Positions 7,945 to 16,740 of a stretch of 64,000 nt of DNA are shown in pieces; position 1 is the stretch's first letter, and every line of letters starts with the position of its first letter. The position numbers were made by a program, and so were the translations under genes. The notes below the pieces were generated by a model. It made no database searches. It saw only the letters and a list, made by a program, of their open reading frames with translations, and was not told where the DNA came from. This DNA comes from JACVRW01 sp963734025 (GTDB lineage: Bacteria > Actinomycetota > Thermoleophilia > Solirubrobacterales > Thermoleophilaceae): assembly GCA_963734025.1 (NCBI GenBank), contig CAVTFR010000011.1, positions 186,001 to 250,000 of the forward strand, in the 5' to 3' direction.

Positions 7945-9878
7945 ATGAACGCCCACAGGGACCTGGCTCAGCCTGAGCTTTGGGTGCACTCGCTCGCGCG
8001 CTCGCGCAAGCGCAGGCATCTCCTGATCAGGGGAAGGCGTGAGCACTCGCGCAAGAAGCACCTATCCGCGGCACTCGCCACCGCGATGGTCGCCGGCCCC
8101 GCCGCGCCCTTCGCCGCGGCCCAGACAGCCGGCAGCCTGAAGGCGAGCGTCGCCTCCGAATCGCCCGCCAACCGCGCGATCGAGATCCGCGAGGGCGGCC
8201 TGCCGCTGCACCTCGGGAGCAGCGGCGACCTGGTCGCACACGTCCAGCGTGCGCTCGGCCTCACCGCCGACGGCGTGTTCGGACCGCAGACCGACGCCGC
8301 CGTGCGCGCCTACCAGGCGCGTGCCGGCCTCGAGGTGGACGGCGTGGTCGGCCCGATCACGTGGGCCTCACTCTTCGAGCAACAGGCGAGCGGCGCCGCC
8401 GTCGGCGGCGACAACGTGCCCTCCGCCGTCAAGCAACGACTCGAGCGCAGGCTCGTCGAGGCGGGCCAGCAGGTCGCCGAGCAGGCACAGGCCTCATCCT
8501 CGACGCAGAGCGACTCCCCGGCCGGCGCGCCGAGCGAGCCCGCCCCGGCGCCGGCGCCGAGCGACCCGCCCGCCGTCGACCGGAATGCCGGTGGAGACGG
8601 CGGCGGCGACACCGTCACCACCCCGGAAGCGCCTCAGCCGGTCGAGCCGGCCCCCGCGCCGGCGCCGCGCACCGTCCCCGGTGTGGGCGGCTGCGGATCG
8701 TCGACGATCGGCTCACCGGTGAACGGCACCCAGACCTCGCCCTTCGGGCCGCGCTGGGGCCGCAACCACGACGGCGTCGACCTCGCCGCGCCCACCGGCA
8801 CGGCGATCCGCGCGGCCGCGTGCGGCAACGTCAGCTTCGCGGGCCAGCAGAGCGGCTACGGGAACATCGTCTGCATCACGCACACGAGCCAGTTCTCGAC
8901 GTGCTACGCGCACATGTCGCGCTTCGCCGTGTCGCAGGGGGCGCAGGTTCGGCAGGGCCAGGTGATCGGGTACGTGGGCTGCACCGGCAGCTGCACCGGC
9001 CCGCACCTGCACTTCGAGACGCGCGTGAACGGGCAGGCGCAGAACCCCGCTCCGTACCTCGGCGGCAGCTCGATCCCGGGCAAGAGCACCGCCGTGAGCG
9101 CGAAGGCCGGGACCCCCAAGGTCACGACGGCCGCGAGCCCGCGCAAGTCGAAGGCCGCGAACATGGTTGCCCGCTACCGCGCCGACGCGAAGGTCCGGGT
9201 GAAGGCGACCGCCAGGCACCTGGCGCAGAACGAGGCCATCGTCGCCGCCGGCGCCACGCCCGCGCAGCCCGTCGCGCCCGCGCCAGTGCCGGCCGAGGTC
9301 GCTCCGGCCCCCACCGCTCCGGTGGAGGCCGCCCCGGTGGCCTCCGGCCCGGTGGAGGCGGCGCCCGTGCCGGCCGCCCCTGTCGATGCGGCGCCTGTCG
9401 CTCCGGCTCCGGTGGCCCCGGCCGCTCCGGCGCCCGTCGAGGCGGCACCGGTCGCTCCGGCGCCCGTCGAGGCGGCGCCCGCGCCCATTCCGGTGGAGGT
9501 CGCTCCGGCGCCCGTCGAGGCGGCCCCGGTCGCTCCGGCGCCCCGGTCGAGGCGGCGCCCGCGCCCATTCCGGTGGAGGCCGCTCCGGCGCCCGTCGAGG
9601 CGGCCCCGGTCGCTCCGGCGCCCGTCGAGGCGGCACCCGTGGCCCCGGCTCCGGCGCCCGTCGAGGCCACGCCCGCTCCGGCTCCGGTCGAGGCGGCCCC
9701 GGTCGCTCCGGCGCCCGTCGAGGCGGCACCTGCCCCGGCACCGGCTCCGGCGGCGCCCGTGGAGCCCGCTCCGGCACCCGTGGAGACGGCGCCCGCCGAG
9801 GCCGCGCCGGCCGCTCCGGCTCCGGTCGAGCCCGCTCCGGCGGAGGTCGCTCCGGCCAGCGCGGTGCCCGTGCAGTAG
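7945..9878 (+). CDS. secreted M23 peptidoglycan endopeptidase with PG-binding domain (frameshift in repeat tail)
   Basis: Order: a long basic leader with a signal sequence ending near residue 60 (SAALATAMVAGPAAPFAAA), a peptidoglycan-binding_1 domain (about 88-138), a Pro/Ala linker, and an M23 lysostaphin-type domain (about 255-370). Zinc and catalytic residues are seen in NHDGVD (near 274), CYAHMS and GPHLHFE (near 354). A Pro-Ala-Val-Glu repeat tail follows. Near 9541-9550 a two-base gain (GCGCCCCGGTCGAG instead of GCGCCCGTCGAG) shifts the frame. The repeat coding then continues in the next frame to TAG 9876-9878. The catalytic part is unaffected. Expression is under the c-di-AMP riboswitch; the likely role is cell-wall remodelling. 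Confidence 0.88.
9300..9875 (+). repeat. Pro-Ala-Val-rich tandem repeat tail of the M23 gene
   Basis: Imperfect short repeats (units such as GCTCCGGCGCCCGTCGAG, reading APAPVEA). Within them an approximately 78-80 bp block is duplicated (9459-9538 and 9539-9618); the second copy carries the two extra bases that break the frame. Such tracts recombine or slip and are also hard to assemble. Confidence 0.8.
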
Positions 9879-9931
9879 CAAAGCTTCGGAGGTCCCTCCC
9901 GTGGAGGGGCTCAACCGAGGGGGAACCGTGG

Positions 9932-9960
9932 AAGCCCCGCCCGCAAACCGGGCGGGGCTT
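9932..9960. terminator. bidirectional intrinsic terminator
   Basis: A perfect 12-bp stem (AAGCCCCGCCCG at 9932-9943, CGGGCGGGGCTT at 9949-9960) with a 5-base loop, A-rich on one side and T on the other. It lies between the convergent M23 and L,D-transpeptidase genes and can serve both. Confidence 0.9.
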
Positions 9961-9975
9961 TCGCGCTTCTGCAGC

Positions 9976-10974
9976 TTACGGGTAGAGGTAGATCGGGTCG
10001 CCGATGTCGATCCAGTTGAAGATCGACGAGGCGTTCGGGATCGGCACCCGCAGGCAGCCGTGGCTCGCCGGGTAGTTCGGCACCGAGGCGTAGCCGTGGA
10101 TCGCGTAACCGCGGATGAAGTAGGACGAGTGGACCATGCCCTTGTCGTTCGTCCCCGGCGTCTGCAGGTAGAAGTGGTAGGTGCCGAACACGGTCGGCGT
10201 CGCCGGCGTGCCAGACGAGGTGTGGTAGGTGCGGAAGGGCTTGCCCTTGTTGGCCAGCACGAGCACCTGGCGCGACCAGTCGAACTCCACGTGCTTGCCG
10301 GCCTTCGGGTAGCGCAGCTTGTACGCCCCCGCGCCGCGCAGCACCCGCGCGTACACCGACTTGGGCGCGTAGCCGTCCCGCCCCATCCCGTTCGTCTTGC
10401 GGAATGCGTTGACCGCGTTCGAGGTGAGCCAGTCGTAGTAGCCGGTCACGGGGACCGAGAAGCCGAGCCGGTAGAGGCCGCGCTGGAGCATCAGAACCTT
10501 GATGCCGCGCTCGCCCTCGCCGGCCTGCCAGTCGACGACCGTCACCTTCTTGCTCTTCGTCTTGAAGGCCGCCTGACCGGCGCTGGCAGCGTGCTTGACG
10601 ACCAGCCGGTAGAGCCCTTCCTTGACGAGCTTCACCGGGATCGAGTAGCGACCGCCGCGGCCGACCGTCTCCCGGATCCGCTTCGTGACCTTGCCCTTGC
10701 GCAGGCTGCTCAGAACGACGGTCTCGCCCGCCACGTAGGGCCGCACCCGGCCGCGCACGATGATCTGCTGGAAGGGCGCCGCGTAGCGCATGCTCTTGGT
10801 GGCGAGCCCCTTCGAGACGGAGATGGAGGCCTTTCCGGCCACCGGCACCGGAGCGGGCGGCGGCGGCACGGGCGGGACCGGCGTGGTGGGCGGCGGCGCG
10901 GTCTGTGCCTGGGCCGTCGCGGGGACCAGGGCGAGCGCCATGACGATGAGCGAAACGGCACGCGGTCGGTTCAT
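9976..10974 (-). CDS. secreted L,D-transpeptidase (YkuD)
   Basis: 332 residues: a signal peptide (about 1-23), a Pro-rich linker, an Ig-like beta domain (50-150), a PG-binding-like segment (about 160-215) and a C-terminal YkuD domain. The catalytic motif is intact: the His of AIHGYASVPNYP and SHGCLRVP, with the nucleophile near Cys307. Such enzymes make 3-3 crosslinks in peptidoglycan or attach proteins. It is the last gene of the minus-strand group with the CPBP, HAD and PIG-V genes. A CATAGT box 9 bases before the ATG could also give it a promoter of its own. Confidence 0.92.
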   Translation of the reverse strand: MNRPRAVSLIVMALALVPATAQAQTAPPPTTPVPPVPPPPAPVPVAGKASISVSKGLATKSMRYAAPFQQIIVRGRVRPYVAGETVVLSSLRKGKVTKRIRETVGRGGRYSIPVKLVKEGLYRLVVKHAASAGQAAFKTKSKKVTVVDWQAGEGERGIKVLMLQRGLYRLGFSVPVTGYYDWLTSNAVNAFRKTNGMGRDGYAPKSVYARVLRGAGAYKLRYPKAGKHVEFDWSRQVLVLANKGKPFRTYHTSSGTPATPTVFGTYHFYLQTPGTNDKGMVHSSYFIRGYAIHGYASVPNYPASHGCLRVPIPNASSIFNWIDIGDPIYLYP

Positions 10975-11007
10975 GTGGCGCCCACTATGGCATGAGGCAC
11001 GCCCGTA

Positions 11008-11856
11008 TCAGGCAGCGTGACGCGGAACTGGCGCCGGCGGCGACAGCCGCGGAAGCAAGACGCAGGCCGCGAGCATGAGCGGCCCGAGCACGAGCGAAAC
11101 ACCCGCGTCCTCCACCGCGACGCCGTAGGCGATGGCGTTGTTGAAGGAGTGCAGGGCGACCACCGGCCACAGCGAGCCGGTCTTCTCGAAGACGAGGCAG
11201 AACGTGAAGCCGAGCACGGCGAGCGGCGGCAGGATCAGGAGCGCGTCGGGGCCCGAGAAGTCGTAGTGGATGACCCCGAAGAGCGCCCCGTCGATGAGGG
11301 CGGCGACGATCACCGAGTACTTGCTGCGGAGAGCGCGGTAGAAGAAGCCGCGGAAGAAGAACTCCTCGGCGAACGGCGCGATGCAGATGACCATGAAGCC
11401 GGCCACGATCAGGCCGAACGTGCCCTCATCCGCGCCGAGGTCCTGGGCGACGGTCTGCTCGGCGTCCGGCGAGACGAGCGCCGTGTAGACGGCCGCGAGC
11501 ACGTAGAAGGACACCATCCCGAGCGCGGCCCAGCCGAGCGCCGGCCAGAGGGCCGTCCGGCGCAAGCCGAAGTGCCAGGGCTTGGGGCGGCGCGTGAAGG
11601 AGGCGAACAGCACCGCCGTGCCAATGAAGATAAGGCTCTGGAGCAGCGTGGCGATGATCGTGAAGGCGGGGTCCTCGTCATCGCCCCCGGTCCCCGTGGC
11701 GGCGGCCACGACGCCCACCGCTATCAGCGTGCCGATCAGCGCCACGAGGAACCCGGCGCCCGCGTACCAGGCGGGCCAGCGCGGCGCCACGCCGGCCGGC
11801 AGCTCCGGCGGCTCGGGCGGCTGTGCTGGCTGGAGGATTGAGCGCTCCACGGGCAC
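11008..11856 (-). CDS. CPBP family intramembrane metalloprotease
   Basis: 282 residues, about seven membrane helices after a Pro-rich N-terminus. The CPBP (CaaX/ABI) motifs are in place: E-E-x-x-x-R in FAEEFFFRGFF, F-x-x-x-H in LFGVIHYD, and H-S-x-x-N in HSFNNAIAYG. Members include CaaX-type proteases and bacteriocin self-immunity proteins; the substrate is unknown. The start was set at GTG 11856, which directly follows the upstream HAD stop (GTG 11850 is possible). It is part of a tightly packed minus-strand operon. Confidence 0.85.
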   Translation of the reverse strand: MPVERSILQPAQPPEPPELPAGVAPRWPAWYAGAGFLVALIGTLIAVGVVAAATGTGGDDEDPAFTIIATLLQSLIFIGTAVLFASFTRRPKPWHFGLRRTALWPALGWAALGMVSFYVLAAVYTALVSPDAEQTVAQDLGADEGTFGLIVAGFMVICIAPFAEEFFFRGFFYRALRSKYSVIVAALIDGALFGVIHYDFSGPDALLILPPLAVLGFTFCLVFEKTGSLWPVVALHSFNNAIAYGVAVEDAGVSLVLGPLMLAACVLLPRLSPPAPVPRHAA

Positions 11857-11857
11857 C

Positions 11858-12520
11858 TCAGAGTAGGGAGGGCAGCTCCGCGAGCGTGCCGATCGCCTCC
11901 ACGCCGCCGGGCGGGTCGCCGTCCCGGCACACCAGCACCGGCCGGATGCCGGCCGCGCGGGCACCGGCGACGTCCTTGTCGAGCGAGTCGCCCACGTGGA
12001 GGGCGTCCTCGCGGCGCGCGCCGGCGCTCTCGAGCGCCGCGGCGAAGATCGCGGGATCGGGCTTCGCCGCTCCCACCGCCGCCGAGCTGATCACGTCGTC
12101 GAGGAGATCACGCAGGCCGGCGCCCTCGAGCCATCCGGGCAGCGAGCAGTCCCAGTTGCTCACGACCACGAGCGCGTGGCCCCGCCCGCGCAGCTCGCGC
12201 AGGACGTCGGGCGCCTCGGGGTAGGGCTCGAAGCTGAGCGCGCCGAGCATGGCCCGGCGCGCCTCCGCGTGATCGAGCCCCGGGAGGTCGAGCGCGTCCG
12301 CCAGGATCCTCGCGCAGCGGTCGCGCAGGTCGTCGAGCGCGGCCGGGTCGGAGCCCTCCAGGTGGTGGTCGAGGTAGTAGGAGATCTCGGCGGCGAAGGC
12401 GGCCGCTGCCCGCTCCCGGCTCACGTCGTGGCCCTGCTCGGCGAGCAGCCGGCGCAGACGCGGCGCCGGCGGCTCGAGCCACACGAGGGTGCCGAGGGCG
12501 TCGAGGAAGACGGTTGTCAT
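11858..12520 (-). CDS. HAD-superfamily hydrolase
   Basis: 220 residues. Motif I is FLDALGTLV: the nucleophile Asp is present, but the usual second Asp is Leu, as in the haloacid dehalogenase branch (DxxGT). Motif II is VVVSNWD, motif III the Lys of GAAKPDPAIF, and motif IV HVGDSLDKDVAGA. A helical cap lies at about 15-90. The second-Asp change argues against a standard phosphatase; the substrate is unknown. The ATG overlaps the upstream mannosyltransferase stop (ATGA). Confidence 0.85.
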   Translation of the reverse strand: MTTVFLDALGTLVWLEPPAPRLRRLLAEQGHDVSRERAAAAFAAEISYYLDHHLEGSDPAALDDLRDRCARILADALDLPGLDHAEARRAMLGALSFEPYPEAPDVLRELRGRGHALVVVSNWDCSLPGWLEGAGLRDLLDDVISSAAVGAAKPDPAIFAAALESAGARREDALHVGDSLDKDVAGARAAGIRPVLVCRDGDPPGGVEAIGTLAELPSLL

Positions 12521-13776
12521 GAGATCCAGTGCCAGGTGGCGAACTGCGCGGTGAAGAGGCCGAGCCCGATCGCGGACACGGCCACCACGCGGTCCGTGAT
12601 GCGGCGCTCGTCGCAAACGATCGCGAGCCACATGAAGATCGGGAAGAGCACCGCGACGAAGCGCGGCAGCGACATCAGCGGCTGCGGAACCACCGGAAAC
12701 GACAGGGGCAGCAGCAGCGAGGCCGCCACCCAGGCGCCGTAGGCGCGCGGCAGGCGCCGCCAGACGCCGACGCAGGCCGCCAGCGCGAACACGAGCGTCG
12801 CGAACAGCATGATGTTGATCGCCGCGATCCGGAACGGGTCGCCGGCGGCGGCCTCGAAGTAGACCGGTCTGCGCGACCCCGAAGCGAGCTGGCGCACCCC
12901 GTCGATCGCCGCCCCGAGGCCGTCCCAGGCAGCGGCGAACGGGACGGCGAGCTCGCGCGACCAGGCGTCCTGGATGTCGAGAAAGCGCAGGGCGTCGCCC
13001 TCGACGAGGCCGAGCCACGCTGCATACAAGGCGAGGCCGAGCGGCCCGAGCAGGAGCCAGGCGGCGTCTCGCGGGCTCCGCTCCTGCGAACCCCACCACA
13101 GCATCGCGAGCGGGATCAGGAGCAGGATGCCGGCGCTGCGCGTGGCGGCCGCACCCATCGCGCACAGGCCGGCCCAGGCCCAGCGCTCGCGGCGCGCCGC
13201 GTAGAAGCCGCCCACCGCAAGTGCCAGGAACAGGCTCTCCGAGTAGGGAGCGCCAAAGAACACGGCGGCGGGGAAGACGGCGAGCAGCAATAGCGTCGGG
13301 GCGGCGAGGCGGCGCCCGAGCTCGAGCGACACGAGCCGGTGGAGGAGTGTCAGCGCGACCACGAAGGACGCCAGCGCGACCAGGTACGACGCCACCAGCA
13401 GGGCCGCTTTCGAGCCTCCCCCGAGCATCGCCAGCGAGCGCACCAGCAGCGGGTAGAGCGGGAAGAAGGCGGCCCGTGGCTCGCTGTCCGCGTAGCCCGA
13501 GTCGGCGATCCGCAGGTACCAGGCGGCATCCCAGCGGGCGAGCGGCGCGAGCAGCGGGTCGGCGAACGCATGCGTCAGCTCGGGCTCGTCGAACTTCAGC
13601 TCGTTCTCGCGCGCGAGGCCGCCGCCCGCAGGACCAAAGGAAAGCGCGGCGAAGATGGCCACGAGGAGCACCGCGGCGCGGGTCGTCCAGGCCACGCGCC
13701 AGGCGGCGCGGAGCGCCTCAGAGCCGCGGATTGCCGCGATGGCCCGGGTCGCCACGGGGGTAGCTTCATAAGCCAT
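12517..13776 (-). CDS. PIG-V-like membrane mannosyltransferase
   Basis: 419 residues, a GT-C type membrane protein with about 9-10 helices. The first outer loop carries RWDAAWYLRIADSGY, followed by AFFPLYPLLVR and APYSESLFL; this trio is characteristic of PIG-V/GT76 mannosyltransferases that use a polyprenyl-phosphate sugar. The acceptor in bacteria is unknown, probably a cell-envelope glycan or protein. It is the first gene of the minus-strand operon and overlaps the divergent mscS start by 2 bases. Confidence 0.82.
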   Translation of the reverse strand: MAYEATPVATRAIAAIRGSEALRAAWRVAWTTRAAVLLVAIFAALSFGPAGGGLARENELKFDEPELTHAFADPLLAPLARWDAAWYLRIADSGYADSEPRAAFFPLYPLLVRSLAMLGGGSKAALLVASYLVALASFVVALTLLHRLVSLELGRRLAAPTLLLLAVFPAAVFFGAPYSESLFLALAVGGFYAARRERWAWAGLCAMGAAATRSAGILLLIPLAMLWWGSQERSPRDAAWLLLGPLGLALYAAWLGLVEGDALRFLDIQDAWSRELAVPFAAAWDGLGAAIDGVRQLASGSRRPVYFEAAAGDPFRIAAINIMLFATLVFALAACVGVWRRLPRAYGAWVAASLLLPLSFPVVPQPLMSLPRFVAVLFPIFMWLAIVCDERRITDRVVAVSAIGLGLFTAQFATWHWIS

Positions 13777-14578
13777 GCCGGGGGTCGATTTCTACACGGC
13801 AGCCTCGTTCGTCGAGGAGAACAGCAACTGGCTGACGGCTGTCGTCACCGTGATCCTCACGTTTGTGATCGCGCGCGTCGTCGATCAGGCGGTGGCGCGC
13901 CGCGGCCGCCGCGTCACCGAGCGCGTAAGCGGCGGTGAGCTCTCTCCCGTAGCCACCACCCGCCTGCAGCTCGTCCGGCGCCTGATCTTCGCCCTGATCG
14001 TGATCATCGGGCTTGCGCTCGCTGCCTGGCAGTTCGACTCGGTGAGGCGGGTTGCCACGGGCGTGCTCGCCTCGTCGGCGGTGCTCGGGCTCGTGGTCGG
14101 CTTCGCGGCGCGGGCGACGCTCGCCAACGGGATCGCCGGCATCCTGCTCGCGATCACGCAGCCGATCCGGATCGGCGACCTCGTGACCTTCGAGGACAGG
14201 ACCGGCCAGGTCGAGGACGTGCGGCTCAGCTACACGTACATCCGCCTCGACGACGGCCACCGCCTGATCGTGCCGAACGAGCGCTTGGCGCAGAGCGCGA
14301 TCGAGAACCACACGATCGGCGATCCGCGCGTGCAGGTCGAGGTGTCGGTGTGGCTGCAGCCGGATGTAGATCTCGACCGCGCACTCGCCCTGATCGCATC
14401 CGCGGAGGACGGGGTCGATGCCGGTGTCGCCGAGGTCGACAAGGAGGGGGTGCGGCTGAGCGCGACGAAGTGGGCGACCAGCCCCGCCGAGCGCGCGCGT
14501 GTTGGAGAGGAGCTCCGCCGGAGCTGGCTGCGGCAGCTGCGCGAGCACGGTCTATCCTCCGGGGCACCTGCCTCCTGA
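13775..14578 (+). CDS. mscS: small-conductance mechanosensitive channel (MscS family)
   Basis: 267 residues: three N-terminal helices, the pore helix TM3 with alternating Gly/Ala (GVLASSAVLGLVVGFAARAT, about 90-110), then the beta domain motif GIAGILLAITQPIRIGDLVTF and VEDVRLSYTYIRLDDGH, and an alpha/beta C-domain. Family role: pressure release in osmotic downshock. TAGCTT lies 8 bases before ATG 13775, consistent with a leaderless mRNA. It is divergent from the PIG-V-like gene. Confidence 0.92.
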   Translation: MPGVDFYTAASFVEENSNWLTAVVTVILTFVIARVVDQAVARRGRRVTERVSGGELSPVATTRLQLVRRLIFALIVIIGLALAAWQFDSVRRVATGVLASSAVLGLVVGFAARATLANGIAGILLAITQPIRIGDLVTFEDRTGQVEDVRLSYTYIRLDDGHRLIVPNERLAQSAIENHTIGDPRVQVEVSVWLQPDVDLDRALALIASAEDGVDAGVAEVDKEGVRLSATKWATSPAERARVGEELRRSWLRQLREHGLSSGAPAS

Positions 14579-14605
14579 ATGGGAAGCGTGTCGTAGCCCG
14601 TTTCC

Positions 14606-16732
14606 ATGACCTACCGTCAACGAAAGTCAAGGAGGCGAAGGCGCCCCAAGGCCCGCGGGAAGGTCCTGCTGGCTCTCACCGTCCTCGCCACCGTGTGCCT
14701 GATCGCCGTCGCCTCGGTGGCCGGCTACGTGCTCGCGATCGCCTCCACGGCGCCCGAGCTGAGTGAGCTGAAGGCGGACGACAAGGGCGAGGTGTCGGTG
14801 GTCTTCGCAGCCGACGGCTCGCGACTCGGCTTCGTCCAGTCGGACGTCCTGCGCCGGGTCGTCTCGTTCAAGGACATGCCGCCCGAGATGCGCCAGGCGA
14901 CCGTCGCGATCGAGGACGAGCGCTTCTACAAGCACGAGGGCGTCGACTTCAACGCGATCATCCGCGCGGGCATCAAGAACCTCGAGTCGGGCAAGACCGT
15001 GCAGGGCGGCTCGACGATCACCCAGCAGCTGGTGCGCGCGCTCTACATCCGCGACCCCAAGCGCGACTTCGCCCGCAAGATCCGCGAGGCCAAGCTCGCA
15101 TCCGAGCTCGAGGAGAAGCGCTCGAAGCGCTGGATCCTGCACGAGTACCTGAACTCGGTGCCCTACGGAACGGTCGGCGGGCGCACGGCGATCGGCGCCC
15201 AGGCGGCCGCGGTCACCTTCTTCGACAAGGACGTCCAGGACCTCGACCTGGCCGAGTCTGCGCTCCTCGCCGGACTGCCGCAGGCTCCCTCCGAGTACAA
15301 CCCGTTCCGCAACCCGCAGGCGGCGCTCAGCCGCCGCAACGAGGTGCTGCGGGCGATGTTCGACAACGGCTACATCTCGCAGATCGAGATGCTCGACGCG
15401 ATGGACGCCCCGCTGAAGCTCAAGCGGGGAACGCGCTACACGAAGCGGCGCGAGCCCTATTTCTTCGACTACGTGCAGGAGGAGCTGATCGAGCGCTACG
15501 GCGTAGGCGTCGTGCGGCGCGGCGGCCTCAAGATCCACACGACGATCCAGCCCGGCCTGCAGGACGCCGCGCGCGAGGCGATCAACGCCTATTACGGCGA
15601 CCCCGCCGGCCCCTCGTCCGCGATCGTGACGGTCGACCCGTCGACCGGGAAGATCCGAGCGATGGCGTCGAGCGGCACCTACGGCGAGCGCCGCTTCAAC
15701 CTCGCCGCCCAGGGTCACCGCCAGCCCGGCTCGGCGTTCAAGACGTTCGTGCTCACCGCGGCGATCCTGGACGGGGTCGACCCGGACGCGACCAGCTACA
15801 CCTCGAAGCCGCTGAACATCAACGACCCCACGTACGGGCACTGGGAGGTCAAGACCTTCGGCGACAGCTACTCGGGCACGGTCAGCCTGACGCGCGCGAC
15901 GCTTGCCTCCGACAACACGGTCTATGCGCAGCTGATCCTCGACCTCGGACCCGAGAAGGTCTGCAAGGCGGCGAAGCTGCTCGGCATCACCACGAAGCTC
16001 GACTGTTATCCCGCCGAGGGCCTCGGCGGTCTCACCCGCGGCGTCACGACGCTCGAGATGGCGAACGCCTACGCGACGCTCGCGAGCGGCGGCATCCGCC
16101 ACAAGGTCACAGGGATCGAGAAGATCGTGTTCCCGGACGGCAAGAGCGAGCGGCTCGCCAACCCCAAGGGCAAGCGCGTGATGACGGACGGCCAGGCCTA
16201 CGAGGTCACCAAGATCCTCGAGATGAACGTGACCTCGGGGACCGGCACCGCTGCAGGCTACGGCTGCCCGGCGGCCGGCAAGACCGGGACGACCGACGAG
16301 GCGAAGGACGCCTGGTTCGTGGGATATACGCCGCGGCTGTCGACGGCCGTCTGGGTCGGCTATCCCGACGCGGGCATCGCGATGCCGGGTGCGCAGGGCG
16401 GGACCTACGCGGCGCCGGTCTGGCACGCCTTCATGCTGCCCGCCAGCGACGGCAGCTGCGACGACTTCCCGCTCCCGACCGAGGCGTTCGTGTCCTCGCC
16501 CTTCTTCGGCGAGTACTCGAGCACCGGCGGGGGCACCTACGACGACGGCTACGACGACGACTACTCGACCGACGGCTACACCGAGTCGCCCGACACGGGC
16601 GACGGCGGGACGGAGTACGACCCGAACCTCTACGAGTCCGCCCCGCAGCCGGAGCCCGACGTGCAGGCGCCTCCCGCGCAGGAAGAGCTCGCGCCGCCGG
16701 CGGGCGGCGGCACGGGCGCACCCGACGGCTAG
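14606..16732 (+). CDS. class A penicillin-binding protein (transglycosylase/transpeptidase)
   Basis: 708 residues. A basic N-terminus and one membrane helix (about 20-45) are followed by a GT51 domain with EDERFYKHEGVD (catalytic Glu) and GGSTITQQLVR. The transpeptidase domain has SxxK in PGSAFKTF (nucleophile Ser near 380), SDN in LASDNTVYAQ, and KTGTT near 560. An acidic Tyr/Asp/Pro-rich tail (about 630-708) is probably disordered. It polymerises and crosslinks peptidoglycan. It follows mscS by 27 bases. Confidence 0.95.
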   Translation: MTYRQRKSRRRRRPKARGKVLLALTVLATVCLIAVASVAGYVLAIASTAPELSELKADDKGEVSVVFAADGSRLGFVQSDVLRRVVSFKDMPPEMRQATVAIEDERFYKHEGVDFNAIIRAGIKNLESGKTVQGGSTITQQLVRALYIRDPKRDFARKIREAKLASELEEKRSKRWILHEYLNSVPYGTVGGRTAIGAQAAAVTFFDKDVQDLDLAESALLAGLPQAPSEYNPFRNPQAALSRRNEVLRAMFDNGYISQIEMLDAMDAPLKLKRGTRYTKRREPYFFDYVQEELIERYGVGVVRRGGLKIHTTIQPGLQDAAREAINAYYGDPAGPSSAIVTVDPSTGKIRAMASSGTYGERRFNLAAQGHRQPGSAFKTFVLTAAILDGVDPDATSYTSKPLNINDPTYGHWEVKTFGDSYSGTVSLTRATLASDNTVYAQLILDLGPEKVCKAAKLLGITTKLDCYPAEGLGGLTRGVTTLEMANAYATLASGGIRHKVTGIEKIVFPDGKSERLANPKGKRVMTDGQAYEVTKILEMNVTSGTGTAAGYGCPAAGKTGTTDEAKDAWFVGYTPRLSTAVWVGYPDAGIAMPGAQGGTYAAPVWHAFMLPASDGSCDDFPLPTEAFVSSPFFGEYSSTGGGTYDDGYDDDYSTDGYTESPDTGDGGTEYDPNLYESAPQPEPDVQAPPAQEELAPPAGGGTGAPDG

Positions 16733-16740
16733 GCGCGGCG

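Noticed and set aside
9300..9875. CRISPR array or satellite DNA
   Set aside because: The repeats are short, contiguous and code for Pro-Ala-Val-Glu in frame with the peptidase.
7945..10995. One unbroken 1016-codon frame covering the M23 gene and beyond
   Set aside because: After about 9545 it is Arg/Pro-rich shadow sequence and then the exact antisense of a well-formed L,D-transpeptidase gene. The repeat coding continues in another frame to 9878.
14627..16426. 599-codon minus-strand frame opposite the class A PBP
   Set aside because: Shadow frame; the plus strand carries all GT51 and transpeptidase motifs.
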